DNA from: Apostichopus japonicus
Taxonomy: Eukaryota > Echinodermata > Holothuroidea > Aspidochirotida > Stichopodidae
DNA length: 64,000 bases
Direction: 5' to 3'
Assembly (NCBI RefSeq): GCF_037975245.1
Contig: NC_092570.1
Coordinates: 12,625,001 to 12,689,000 of the forward strand
Part shown: positions 39,585-51,874 of the stretch, piece by piece
Layout: each line of letters opens with the position of its first letter
Numbering within the stretch: the stretch's first letter is position 1
The notes under the pieces: generated by a model
Seen by the model: only the letters and a program-made list of their open reading frames with translations
Told to the model about the DNA's origin: nothing
Databases searched by the model: none
Program-made: the position numbers and the translations under genes

Positions 39585-40772
39585 CAGTGGCGGCGGAACC
39601 GGGGGGGGGGCTTGGGGGCTTAGCCCCACCAATGAACAAGTTGAGGGGGCAAATGCATGATAAGCCCCCCAATATTTACCAAGGCTCCGAAACGTGCATC
39701 TGCCCATTTTTCAATGCATACTTGTCGATCTGTCCGATGCACACGTATACTATATAGGTGTAATAATTTTAGTAAATGCTGTGGGACCCTCGGCCCGTCC
39801 CCTGGCTATAGACCACATTGTCACCCTAACCGCGTCTTCACGCCCCGTGAAAAGTGGAAGCAGTGAGTGTGAGTACCGGTAAGCGCAACACAACTTCGTC
39901 TTAGGCCAATGACTTGCCTCATTTCATTCTACATTGAGGAAATCTAATCTCTGTTCTGAAAGAATTGCAGTCGATACGAGGGTATAAAACAATGGGATAG
40001 TGGGATGGTGGTGGTCTGGGTAAGGAATCACAAAAGGGGTGGGGTTGGAGTGGTGGGGAGCAGGGCGAACATGGGGGGGGGGTTAGGTGCGGAGCATTGC
40101 AGCCAGAGCATTCAAACGATATGATTATTGATTGTCTGCACAGCCTCATCGAATATAAGTGTTTTAAATAATAGTGTAATAAGCTAGACGCTACACTCAT
40201 CAACATTTGCGTTTACACTACGAGTACACGCAAGGCGTGGAACATGGCTCTATGTTTAAACGCAATCAATTATTAAACGAACAAAAACACAATATTAGCA
40301 TTTCACCTGTACTGTATAGGGTACATGCATTCGTGACAGTGCTTGGTTTATAGAAATTTGTTGGCAACTGCACATGGTTTTGGAATAACCCATTTGTTGA
40401 CATTGTTTTTTCTTATGACATTTATTTAATTATTGCATTTAATTGCAAGTAGTAATTTACTACACTCAAAAACGTCTTTGCGAGTACACTACGAGTAATA
40501 GCTACTCTATTATAACACCATCGGATATACCAATTACAATGTTTTTACAGATTTTTATGTGCAATCTGAGAAATTGCAGGCTTGAGACCCATATTTTGGG
40601 GCTAGATATTCGCAGCATAAAACACTCGGGAAGTGCCGTTTCCGGCCATCTGGGGGTTTGAAAAACCCAAAATTTTCTTGTACGCTCCGCGCCAACTGAT
40701 GGTGGCGCTCCGCTTAGATAGTCTCCACACATTAGCCCCCCCCCCAATAATTTTCCCGTTCCGCCGCGCCTG
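39585..40772. mobile_element. hAT-type non-autonomous element with 8 bp target duplication
   Basis: The element starts cagtggcggcggaaccgg and ends so that its reverse complement reads caggcgcggcggaacggg (15 of 18 match). Perfect 8 bp direct repeats ggaagggt flank it (39577-39584 and 40773-40780). TIRs opening with CAG and 8 bp duplications are the hAT signature. The 1188 bp interior has no transposase frame. G-runs next to both ends belong to the element. Confidence 0.85.
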
Positions 40773-40780
40773 GGAAGGGT

Positions 40781-42943
40781 ACGACAGTTCAAACTGAAAT
40801 CAAATCAGAAGTAAAGAGGTCAAAGTCCAAAAGCGAGGATGTGTGGGTGGCAGAAAAGAAAGAACTCAGGTATAAGGCAAAGTAAAGTTCGAGAGACAAC
40901 ATCCTTATAGAAACAACAGTTTCACGTTTGCGGAAAGTTGAGGCAATGTCTCTGGATCGGAAACTTTACTTTTCATCTGTAAAATATCGGGACTCTTTGT
41001 ACCTTTCCCCTCCTGCTACTGTATAGGGGTCCAAGAAGTAAACGCTCAAATGCATAACATGTGCTTGTCTTCATTTACGAGGCGGGGGGGGGGGGGTTAA
41101 GGGTGGAGTAGGGCCAGATGGTTGGGGAGATGGATGGGTCACATATTCGTTTTACTTCAAACACGTGTTTTTGTGCCCTCTCTGGTTTCTCCCCCCAAAA
41201 TAATGGTATTTCCTGAAGACAATCACTTTATCTACTCCTTCCGTACAATGTGGTAATAATGTTTTTTACCTCAAACAAGAATAAAGTCTAAAAATGAGAG
41301 AGATTCAACTTATTAGCTGCAAATCTAATTTATCTGAAGTCTTAAGGAAACCAAACATGATAAGTAAAATTAACAGAAGAAAAACTGTGGACATTAAATA
41401 GACAGAAATGATACCTATAAAGTAGATCCGATTGTGTCATATACCGACCACACTTAACTAGCCCAAAACGCTATCCAGCTGCATGTTTCGTTCAATACGT
41501 TTTGCTATGTGACTGCCAGAGAATCATTTCATAAAGTACTTATTTGTAAATCACGAGCTTTAACTCATTAAAGACATAGCGACATGTACAAAATAAATAA
41601 AAGGGAGATATGTTGTCATATAGTCAGGATTTGATCTTTAAAGGCAGAGAAAACATAAACATCTTTGTTACGATATAGGGTATTTATGCTAAGATGGATA
41701 ATTACATCTTCCCTGATCCCGACTGTCTTCCATCATTAATTGCAGACAGTTTATAAATCGTCGAGTCAGTAAACTTATGCAACTCCAAGAAAAATCACGA
41801 TGTGTGCATTCACTAGCAGACGACAGATGATAAGTATAACACCACATCTACATTAAATGGCGGGAAACGACACAGCTAATTCCATTTATTGCTAAACTAG
41901 AGAAATTGAATACACAGTTGCGCAAAGGCATACCTCTTAAAATCGATATATTGATTATATCTGGTCAATGTATAGTATCTAGCAATTTTATATAGCAATT
42001 TGACTGGACGAAATATTGGGAGAAAAAAATATATAAATTTTAGTCATCAGAGAATAATATAAGTATCATTTCATTTCAAATCATAAAGTTTAATTTACAA
42101 AGGGAACAAAAGGCAGCAAATTTGGATAAGGAATGTTTATGAAATGAATTTTGAGAATTAAAATTCAAATCAAATTAATACTTGTTCATTAGATAGTAGT
42201 ATTTCAACTTATGCTCACATTACTATAGCACTGTTGCTTGAAAGATTGAAACTAAGAGATTTCATCCACAGGACATTTTTATAGGAAGAACGTTAAAAGG
42301 AATGAAAAAATTAACATAAATACGTATTCGTTTAATAAATTATTGCATGCGCTAATTATCTACATTTGAATACAGAAGTTAGCTAGATAATATCTCACTT
42401 TCTGAAAATATATTTCATAATAAATTAAGCATGATCACGAAACGTCCTATTGCAACATCGGGGGTTTGGGAGTATTAGAGAACAGCGCCATAAATAGATA
42501 CTTCTAACGATACGTATAATGTTCTATTAATGAATTCAAAGCAAACACCACACTCATTTATAAAATTAACCATGTAACACCCTCACGTCTTTCAACCGTT
42601 AGTAAAACATAGTCATTTTGTGTGTTTATTTATTTATAATTATGAAGAGAAATTAAAGTGTTTGCATTTACTTTAGATATAATAGTAAACAAAAAATGAA
42701 GACATTTCTTAAATGAAATAATAGTGCTGATACCGATATGCCTTCAATTCACAAATCACAATTTCTGTTTTGGATGATAGTAAAAGTTATTTAGCTATTT
42801 AGCCTATGTATTTGTTTTGAAGAAGAGGAAACTAGTCTATTCACCAAACAATTGTAAAAACACAGAACGTTTGAGTACTTATCAGACAGTTACAAAGGAA
42901 AGCATATTGTAAAGTCTAGTTTAATTACTATCGTTTCACATCA
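40781..42943. other. Intergenic, 3' of gene D
   Basis: AT-rich, with a G-run at 41082-41095. No exon-like frame. Possible minus-strand ATTAAA for gene D at 42920-42925, only about 20 bp after its stop. Confidence 0.4.
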
Positions 42944-45900
42944 TTATTGTGTACTCTTATCATTTGACAATACATTTCTTTCCGCTCTCCTTCGAAGAAC
43001 TGACTGACGACTTATGAAGCTATTCCAGTGGATTTCAGCTTCCCTTTCAACATGATTTCCTCGTTCGTGAATCTTAAATAGATCACATCCATGACCGGGA
43101 TATTTATTGCCAGGCTCAACTGTTGTCTGTTTCAAAGGAAGAGTAAATATTGGCGGGAATGTCGATGCTTTTGGTGTTGGATTCTTAATATCACTACCAC
43201 CGTCCGAAGTTGCTACTGTTGTCTCAAGTACGTTTGTGATTTGCATCTTCGTGGTGGGAACTGTAGTCGGCAACTTCGTCGTCGGCACGGTTGTGGTGGG
43301 TACTGTTGTCGGCACCTTCGTCGTCGGCACGGTTGTAGTCGGTACTGTAGTCGGCAACTTCGTCGTCGGCACGGTTGTAGTCGGTACTGTAGTCGGTACC
43401 TTCGTCGTCGGAACGGTTGTGGTGGGTACTGTAGTCGGTACCTTCGTCGTTTGCACGGTTGTGGTGGGAACTGTAGTCGGCAACTTCGTCGTCGGCACGG
43501 TTGTGGTGGGTACTGTTGTCGGCACCTTCGTCGTCGGCACGGTTGTGGTCGGTACTGTAGTCGGTACCTTCGTCGTTTGCACGGTTGTAGTCGGTACTGT
43601 AGTCGGCAACTTCGTCGTCGGCACGGTTGTGGTGGGTACTGTTGTCGGCACCTTCGTCGTCGGCACGGTTGTGGTCGGTACTGTAGTCGGCACCTTCGTC
43701 GTCGGCGGCACGGTTGTAGTCGGTACTGTAGTCGGTACCTTCGTCGTCGGAACGGTTGTGGTGGGTACTGTAGTCGGTACCTTCGTCGTTTGCACGGTTG
43801 TGATGGGAACTGTAGTCGGCAACTTCGTCGTCGGCACGGTTGTGGTCGGTACTGTTGTCGGCACCTTCGTCGTCGGCACGGTTGTGGTCGGTACTGTAGT
43901 CGGCACCTTCGTCGTCGGCGGCACGGTTGTAGTCGGTACTGTAGTCGGTACCTTCGTCGTCGGCACGATTGTGGTGGGTACTGTAGTCGGAACCTTCGTC
44001 GTCGGCACGGTTGTGGTCGGTACTGTAGTCGGCACCTTCGTCGTCGGCACGGTTGTGGTGGGTACTGTAGTGGCTACTTTAGTCGTTGGAGCACCTCCTC
44101 CACCTCCTCCTCCTCCACCTCCTCCTCCACCTCCTCCACCTCCTCCACCTCCTCCTCCTCCTCCTCCTCCACCTCCTCCTCCACCTCCTCCTCCACCTCC
44201 TCCACCTCCTCCACCTCCTCCACCTCCACCTCCTCCACCACCACCTCCTCCTCCAATTTCTTCACCTCCACCTCCTCCTCCACCACCACCTCCTCCTCCA
44301 CCACCTCCTCCTCCTCCACCACCTCCTCCACCTCCTCCTCCTCCACCTCCTCCTCCTCCTCCACCTCCTCCACCTCCACCACCTCCACCACCTCCTCCTC
44401 CGCCTCCACCTCCACCTCCCCCTCCACCTCCTCCGCCTCCCCAGCTTGTGCTACCGCTTCCACTTTCTTTGCTACTCTTTCCTCCGCTATGGTCATGGCT
44501 CTTCCCATGACTGTGACTCTTGCTCCCACTTTCCTTGCTGCCTTTACTGCCGCTATGGTCATGGCTCTTCCCATGGCTGTGACTCTTGCTCCCACTTTCC
44601 TTGCTGCCTTTACTGCCGCTATGGTCATGGCTCTTCCCATGACTGTGACTCTTGCTCCCACTTTCCTTGCTGCCTTTACTGCCGCTATGGTCATGGCTCT
44701 TTCCATGGCTGTGACTCTTGCTCCCACTTTCCTTGCTGCCTTTACTGCCGCTATGGTCATGGCTCTTCCCATGGCTGTGACTCTTGCTACCACTTTTCTT
44801 GCTACTCTTGCCACCGCTCTTTCCTTTACTGCTCTTTCCACCGCTCTTTCCTTTGCTCTTTCCACCGCTCTTTCCTTTACTGCTCTTTCCACCGCTCTTT
44901 CCTTTACTGCTCTTTCCACCGCTCTTTCCTTTGCTCTTTCCACCGCTCTTTCCTTTGCTCTTTCCACCGCTCTTTCCTTTGCTCTTTTTACCACTTTTGC
45001 CTCCACTTTTACTTCCGCTGCCGCTCTTACTTTTTCCTCTCTTGAAGGCATCTAAATCTAACAGTAAAAAAGATGATCGAAATTGTTATAATAGCGAACT
45101 CTCCATGTTTAATTTGGTTCGAAGTCTTAAAAGGTGCTTACGTACAGTACACTTTCGTATCTATATAGAGATTGAATACTTAATACATATATCTTGCAAC
45201 GCAGTCATATGCGTATTAATTCAATGTAATACCAGTATTAATACTTGTCAGTATGATTGACTGATTAAATGCGCGCATATATTCAATTTAATACGTGTAT
45301 GTTATAATTTATTTATACGATCATAATTATAAACAATGTGATCTTAGTGCTTGGTTATGAATTGTTTAGGAGTATGTATTCAATTAATTCCGCGTATATA
45401 TTCGCATATATATAAGTGTTTAATAACTTGTCACAAGACCCTCCATATAGATCGCCAATTCATTGTATTAACCGATTGACGACGACACATTGTATCAAAT
45501 GGCTTGACAATAATGCGATGCTTTTTACTTTCCTATGAAAGTAGCTCGATTGACTAGAACGAACTGTAGTATGTACCAACCTGCTTCACTCTCCACAGCT
45601 TCTAATCCACTGTAGCCCCGTTTGCTGTCCTCTAATGCCGCAAGAAGACTTGTGATGACATCTTCTGCCCTTCTGTCGACGCTTACCTGAGAGAAGAAGA
45701 AGAAACAACAAATGCATGCAGGTTTCCTAATGCATGAGGTACAGAGGTTTCCTAATGCATGCAGTATAGAGGTTTTATAATGCATGAGGTATAGAGGTTT
45801 TATAATGCATGAGGTACAGAGGTTTCCTAATGCATGAGGTATATATAGGTTTCCTAATGCATGAGGTATATATAGGTTTCCTAATGCATGAGGTACAGAG

Positions 45901-47498
45901 GTTTCCTAATGCATGGGTTATAGAGGTTTCCTAAAACATGATGTATATATAGGTTTCCTAATGCATGGGATATAGAGGTTTATGAGGTCGAACGTTTCAA
46001 GTTGAAGTTTTTTTTTTCAAGGGCGCAACGAATGGAGGAGTCCGGTGTTTTTAGCGGGAAACTTCGCTACAGCTTTACTTAAAAAATCAACCCATCAACT
46101 CCAACAATCGTATACTTGGATTTGAGCAGTGATTTCCCGTTCGTATGTATTATTCTATTCTCAATGTGTGAAGAGCAAAAAAAAAAAGGGGGGTGGGAAG
46201 AAAAGGCAGAATAGGGGGGAAAAAAGTACTAATAATGTTTCTATAGTATATCCTAGTTCAAAATATTCAAGTTTAAAATATTTAAATTTGTGAAAGGCTA
46301 CAATCGATGATGACGTCAGTTCCTCTGTGCATATCTAAGTTTAATCCATTGATTCCTAAATTTGAATAATTCTAGCAAGACATGAACCATTGGATGACTT
46401 AAAGTATAGCATTTTATTTGTAATACATTGTACACAGTTTATTGAAGATCGTAAAATTCTTGGTGGTCCTATTGAATGCCTTGTGATTTGCCTGAGGAAC
46501 TGAGCCAATGGTCTGTGTTAGACTATGTATTCCAGCCACTTTAGTCGATAAGCCACAGAAATGTCATAAAGTTGATGATAGTTCAAAAGTTAAAAGTGAT
46601 AGAAAATAAAACATATAACAGTGCTTTTTAACCGTCTACAGAAGATCAAAGTAAATTTAATGCCTATCGAATCCCACAAGTGGTAAGTCAACTCTGTTAC
46701 CCCATGGGGCAATCTTGGATGTTATGTCGAATCGTTAAGTCTGTTTAATTACCAAATCCCACCAGAGGTAAGTCAAATATGTTACCCATGAAGCAATCTT
46801 GGATATTATATCCCATCGTTAGGTCTCGTTAAGCTTTATCATGAAATCCCACCAGGGGTAAGTCAACTATGTTACCCCATGGGGCAATCTTGGATGTTAT
46901 GAAGCAATCTTGCATGATATGAATCAATCTTGGATGTTATATCCCATCGTTAGGTCCCTTTTATCACGAATCAGGATATATTAACCATATGTTAACACAT
47001 TTTCCGTTTCGTTTTGTTTCTTTTCTTTGCTCTATTTTTTTCTTCACAGCTACATGACATATTTAATGTTTGAACTTGACTGTACTGAGGGTTTATAATT
47101 ATATGAAACTGTGGAGCATCCGAAAACTTTCAAAGTTTCTACATATTTCATTTATGAAGGCTTTAGTGATATGTTAAGATGGGGTCAATAGGTCACATAA
47201 GTCTCACATAAGTCTCACATAAGTCTCACTTAAAACATGGATCATGGTACGATGGGTAGTATTCACTCTGATGTTCCACAACCTATCCCTATCTCCTCCC
47301 TCTCCCCTCCATCTCCCCTCCCTCTCCCTCCCTCTTCCCTCCTCCTCCTCATCCGCCTCCTCCTACAAACCCAATCCCTTTGTAATATCTTACCTCGTGG
47401 TCGGTTTCTTCATTGTCTTCCTCGTCTTGAGCCAGCGGCGCGGCCGTAGCGGCCAATAGCAGACAGGTCAATAATAATAATATCCGTAGCGATTCCAT
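42944..47498 (-). CDS. Gene D: secreted chimeric Ser-His-Lys / polyglycine / mucin-like protein (three exons)
   Basis: I model complement(join(42944..45057,45581..45686,47394..47498)), 774 residues. Exon 1 (35 codons) encodes a signal peptide (LRILLLLTCLLLAATA, then APL) and an acidic tail, with donor gag|gtaaga in phase 0. Exon 2, after cttcttctctcag|, encodes VSVDRRAEDVITSLLAALED.. and ends gcag|gttggt in phase 1. Exon 3 opens in phase 1 (DLDAFKRGKSKSG) and runs 703 codons without a break: Lys/Ser/Gly repeats (~71-151), five 22-residue Ser-His-Asp-Lys repeats (~152-261), polyglycine with one EEIG insert (~262-394), twenty 14-residue Pro-Thr-Thr-Val repeats (~395-677), and a non-repetitive basic C-terminus with one Cys. 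The Thr/Pro block is a likely O-glycosylation domain. The gttggt donor is weak and two acceptors (45057 or 45051) are possible. A Glu-rich overlapping frame with ATG at 45050 is rejected. Confidence 0.75.
43240..44089 (-). repeat. 42 bp repeat coding Pro-Thr-Thr-Val units, about 20 copies
   Basis: Each 42 bp unit encodes 14 residues, consensus PTTKVPTTVPTTTV, with K/L and P/Q variants that recur every two to four copies (higher-order duplication). Two copies carry an extra Pro codon without loss of frame. Threonine makes up over 40% of residues, as in mucin domains. Confidence 0.93.
44090..44450 (-). repeat. Polyglycine-coding tract of gene D
   Basis: GGA/GGT-rich codons on the minus strand, from SWGGGG to GGGAPTTK, with one EEIG interruption near 44255. 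It is in frame with both neighbouring repeat domains, so all three lie in one exon. Confidence 0.9.
44488..44817 (-). repeat. 66 bp repeat coding Ser-His-Asp-Lys units, five copies
   Basis: Exact 66 bp spacing (plus-strand atggtcatgg at 44488, 44554, 44620, 44686, 44752). Each unit encodes 22 residues built from SGSKGSKESGSK and SHSHGKSHDH. Copies differ at few bases, which suggests recent duplication or gene conversion. Confidence 0.95.
44818..45030 (-). repeat. Lys/Ser/Gly repeat region of gene D
   Basis: Alternating 15 and 21 bp modules encode KSGGKSKGK-type units directly after the exon 3 start. This gives a strongly cationic, low-complexity segment. Plus-strand Ala-Leu-Ser-Phe frames are shadows. 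Confidence 0.85.
45205..45420. repeat. Possible relative of the 20417 foldback element
   Basis: Several attcaatttaatacgtgta and ttaattccgcgtatatattc strings resemble the interior of the 20417-20899 element, but no clear terminal inverted repeat is visible. It spans gene D intron 2. Confidence 0.35.
45711..45985. repeat. 25 bp minisatellite, about 11 copies
   Basis: Unit ggtttcctaatgcatgaggt plus acaga, with variants (tatag, tatatata, ttttataatgcatg). It begins about 25 bp upstream of the gene D exon 2 acceptor, inside intron 1. Confidence 0.93.
46668..46970. repeat. ~87 bp tandem repeat, three copies
   Basis: Copies start aatcccaccag(g/a)ggtaagtc at about 46668, 46755 and 46842, and contain ggggcaatcttggatgttat. 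The last copy has an internal partial triplication of caatcttg(g/c)atg. It lies in gene D intron 1. Confidence 0.88.
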
Positions 47499-47528
47499 CC
47501 TACGGCTTCGCTGGACAAACCAGCTAGA

Positions 47529-47534
47529 TTTATA
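47529..47534 (-). promoter_or_regulatory. Candidate TATA box of gene D
   Basis: TATAAA on the minus strand, but only 31 bp before the ATG, which would leave a leader of a few bases. An acceptor-like tttttttcttcag ends near 47587, so an upstream 5' UTR exon is the alternative. Confidence 0.3.
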
Positions 47535-47539
47535 CTATG

Positions 47540-48118
47540 GTATACTCCTCGATGCGTACAAATCAAGGGTTCCTCCCGTGTCCGACTGAAGAAAAAAACA
47601 AGACAATATTTCTAAACCGTCCGTTTTGGTATACCGGTAGTCGACTTACGTGGGGGCATATTAACAAGAGATAGCACGCACTGAGAAGTTACTATGTAAA
47701 TTCCAACACCAACGCATTATGTGATGTCAACGGACACGAAATACCAAAGGTTGACTTTATTGACATGACGGTGTACCTCTGAGCTTAACTACACTGATTG
47801 TAAGTGGAGTCAAGAATACTCGTCTTACTCCTCTAGGTTAAATCTTTACAATGTGTAAATACAATTACAGATCGTAAGCAAATAGTCCACAGGAGAACAA
47901 TTAGTAACATCAATCAAAAGGGATCAAGTTTAAAAGCATGTCTATCAAGCAACATTTGCGTACATCCATGTAACTTCAGTTTTCTTGTGTCGTTTTCAAT
48001 ACGTGACATTAAAGTACATTTTAAAGTACATTAAGTACAGTTTTTCTTACTACTTTTCTCGTACCATTTCGAATATGTAAATATATACATATATCCATAC
48101 GTTATATGCAACTCCATG
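47540..48118. other. Intergenic upstream of gene D
   Basis: No gene seen. Confidence 0.4.
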
Positions 48119-48481
48119 CTCTAGAACAGGGGTTCCCTAACTGGGGTCCATGAACCCCCAGGGGTGCGTGAGTCCAGCCCAGGGGGTTCATGAGACGTTT
48201 GTGAAAGTCAAACTAGAGTACTTTTTGTTGAATTAAACTCTGATATATCATATAATTTAGTAATGTACAAAAGTCGTATCTATCGACAGACTCTTTTCGC
48301 GCCCCATACGCATATGTTGCCATAGTAGTACCGTACCGTGCATCTTTTACGAAGCACTGTAATGTGTATTATAGTATAATAATGACTCAGATCGTGTCTC
48401 GAAAAGTTGGGGGTTCGTGAACAACTCTGACATCCACAGGGGGTTCGTGGGGGATAATGTTAGGGAAACCCTGCTCTAGAA
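48119..48481. mobile_element. hAT-type MITE with 8 bp target duplication
   Basis: The 347 bp element (48127-48473) begins caggggttccctaac and its other end reads cagggtttccctaac on the opposite strand (14 of 15 match). It is flanked by perfect 8 bp repeats ctctagaa at 48119-48126 and 48474-48481. Subterminal ggggttcatga/gggttcgtg motifs also occur in opposite orientations. There is no coding capacity. Confidence 0.9.
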
Positions 48482-51400
48482 CATTGTCCCCTGTTTCTTG
48501 GTCACAAGTCACGTGGTCATAGTTTGTGCACTTTGTAATAAACTAAAACATGTTACAATTTTTTTCTGAAGTAATTGGTATTTCGATCTGTTTTTTCACT
48601 GGAACAAAAATAAATTGTCTGATTTTCGAAGCTGCCATGTTATATATGCTTTTTTTAACCGAGTTTGTTTGTCAACTTTTCTAGCCTTTTTGACAAAACA
48701 TAAATAACAAATGTAGCCGATTTACTTGTACCAAATATTTTAAGCGAAAGGACAAAAAGAACTTTTCAAACATGGATGACTTAATGTCAAAATCTGATAT
48801 CTTCCTGGATGTACATTGGAGACAGACAGTATAACAATCTAACTGTCATCAAATAGACGTTTCTCGGTAAATTGGAACAGGAACTTTATCGCGTGAGAAG
48901 GTTCCTGCATTACAATTATGTTATGCCTTGGTTTGTCATTTTTGACTCCTGATAACTAAACCAGGTGTCTAACAAATTTAATCTATCGCCTTTGTTCTAT
49001 TTTATTTTATTTGAAATAAGACGTGAACAATGTAGATGGAAAGATCTATACTGCATTGTTCCTGAATTAATTAGAAACATAAAGGAATGGTCGCCTCTGT
49101 TCTTTTCTTGTCGACGTCAGAACGCCCTCCCGCCCCCCCACCCCCTTCTGCGTACGTCACTGAATAATACTTTGAAGACTACTATATCTTAGTATCCTGT
49201 TGACTTCTTCAATCAAATCCTAAATGTCGCTCATGAGATAGAAATTGGAAGTTGATTCGTTTCTTATCGAGGTTAGCAGGTTTAATTCAACTTATTCGAA
49301 TGACGAACGTATTTCTAAATGTGTCACTCTACATTTTGACTTTAGATTGGGCCCAGTGCCAACTTTTACTAAAGGCGGCGCTGTTGAGATTATACGATAC
49401 TAATGAACATGAGTGCATTCAGAGTCTGATGCACCATTTTAGAGAAGAAAGTTAAATTCAAATTTTGAAGAACAGTTACAAGTTTGTGCGTATCAAGGAC
49501 GTCTCGCTGGTTTGCGTCAGGTCTTTGTTACAAAAATAAAAATATGAAAATGATGCAGCCTGCACTGTGGGTTCTGCACACCTAGGCCACACCCGCGACG
49601 CCCCCCCCCCCCCCCTCTTGCTGGCTCGTTCATTTCATTCCCAGCCAAGTATAACTCCTTCATTAGAAATATCCTGCAATAAACACATCTGCTCTATAAT
49701 ATATTTCGGCGACGAGAAGTTAACGAATTACCATAAACTTTCCCGGTTTTGCTAGGAGTAGCCGGTTTTGCTGGGAGTACCCCGGTTTGCTGGAAATGTG
49801 AAGATCTCATTTTTCCCTTTCTTCTACAGTGTGATCAGTGTTTGGTCGCGCGTATGTTTTTTTGACCTGTGTTGGGAGCGTAGAGAAAATCCAATTATGG
49901 TGTTTCTGGCAATAATTGTATAAAATTGTTAAAACCCAGAACGTATTTTGATTTCTCTTTTTTAGTTTTATCTGAATTTTTTTGTTTTATCTGCCCAAAT
50001 CGTTCCCTTTTTTCTAATCTCCTCATTTAAGGGATGGATTTTTTTTTCTAAATCACCCTACTTTTGTGAAAGATAAGTTTGGCAATGTAAAGAAAGCTTT
50101 CGGCAAAAGAAGTATTGATTTATGCTTACTCGGTATAGCCTTCTCGTTACCTATAAGTAGAACAGTTATTTACCTCAAATATATAGATATGTGACGGAAG
50201 TATCGTATTGCGTTCCCTCACCACCCCACCTCCTCATACCCGGCTCAACTTGCCAAATATTAAAGTATACCTAGCTTAAAGTTTAAATTACCCTATCAAA
50301 TGTGTATTCCGTGAAAATGAGTAAGCATTGTTTTATTAATGTATACTTCTTCTAGTAAACAAAATGGCGCCTGTATGACATATGAGTCCCATGAAATCCC
50401 GAGGCGTCCCTCTTTATATAGGTTTCAGTGCTTAGCGAGTTTATTTTCTTTATCGCAGATAGTGCTTTACCAAACTAATGTGAATCTATTGACGTTATCC
50501 TGCAATTCAGACGTTTGTAATGACTACAATCGTATTTGGAATCAACTCTTTCTATTTATTCCTTGAAAGCTAGTCAAAAGAGTTCATATAGACTGTAGTC
50601 TTTGTTTTTTAAGACTTCCAATAAATAAATACTCGCTTACAGACTGCTCAAAATATCCTCTTAGCCTATACTCAGGTCGTTTTGATAAGCCGTTCAGAGA
50701 TGTAACCTATGTAATATAACCCTTGACCAGCAAATACTTTAATATCATCAGCGTGTGTTTTCTTTGTCAAGTGTGTACTCTACTGCAGGATACAGAATGT
50801 ACTCCATTAAGAAGAACTATCAGATGAATGTAAAGAACAAGACAGAGGTGACATTAATTGGTATGTGTTTCACATGTTGTATCTGCTTGATCACCACAGC
50901 CTCCTAGCCTCTACAGTTTCTATAGATGTCCGCTGTGCGGTATATCACGTCAATTGGTCTGTCAGTGGTGGTTTTAATGAAGATGAGTGACAGTGTCTAC
51001 TGATTCTTATCAAAAGTCTTAAAAGTAAGAAACAAGGTATATCAGCTGAGAGTTACTATCAGCAGGCTACGACTTGAAAGGGTTTGTTTTTTTCTTCAAA
51101 AAATGTCCATGTTTTACGTCAACTCTCTTGATGTCTTGTTTTCAGTCTAAATAATCATTTTCTCAACAATTTTACCGGACAAATGCTTCCATCTGTACAG
51201 ATTATAGCCAAATTATGTTAGAATAAAATTCATAGCCTATAAACACAATGTAAAACAGTGAGAGAATTTTTACCTTGATGCTATAAATCTGTGGTAATTA
51301 GTTAATCTCTTGGATCTTTCATGTCTTCATGATCCTTCTTTGTTCTTTTTCCAGTATTTGTAATTAATTGTCTGATTACATTGTTTTCTCATTAGTCCTT

Positions 51401-51874
51401 TGTCTCGTTATATTAGAGGAGCTATATTTTTGTTAGGTGATCTACAGTTAATTAATTGTAGTATCTCCTTTTACAAAACTATTTTTTTTTCTGTTACCAA
51501 AGGGCAAGAAATGAAACGAATCATAACAAAACAAAATAATGTGCCCTATCTTACAGTACAAATGTTTTGCGTTTGCTTGTATCAGATACCGGAAGTACAT
51601 AACCGGGAATTTCGATATGCGCATACGTATCAGTTTGATTCATGAAATGCTGATGATAAGCTGATGGAGAAATAGAATACCTCAAATTAAAGTGTCGTTC
51701 AGATATTAAGACTTATATGAGACATATACTGATTTGGAATACTGAACGCTTTGGTAACGTGTTTGATGCTAATGTCAAAAGCTATCTTAGCGACAAATAT
51801 ATTGGAATAAGAAATAAACGCGTATATCATATCAACACGTCACTGTAGTTCAAACTGATATCGGATAATGTTTT
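48482..51874. other. Intergenic, no gene recognised
   Basis: A candidate transposon-end relic (cagtgacgtacgcagaaggg on the minus strand) lies at 49145-49164 next to a C-run, without a partner end. C-rich tract at 49599-49616. Three short gccggttttgctgg(g/a)ag repeats at 49743-49795. Several 60-80 codon frames lack support. Confidence 0.45.

Noticed and set aside
43091-45055. 654-codon plus-strand frame and 326-codon minus Glu-rich frame over gene D
   Set aside because: The first is codon-aligned antisense to the real frame. The second starts at an ATG near the acceptor but stops early and lacks the Ser-His/Gly pattern shared by the other genes.
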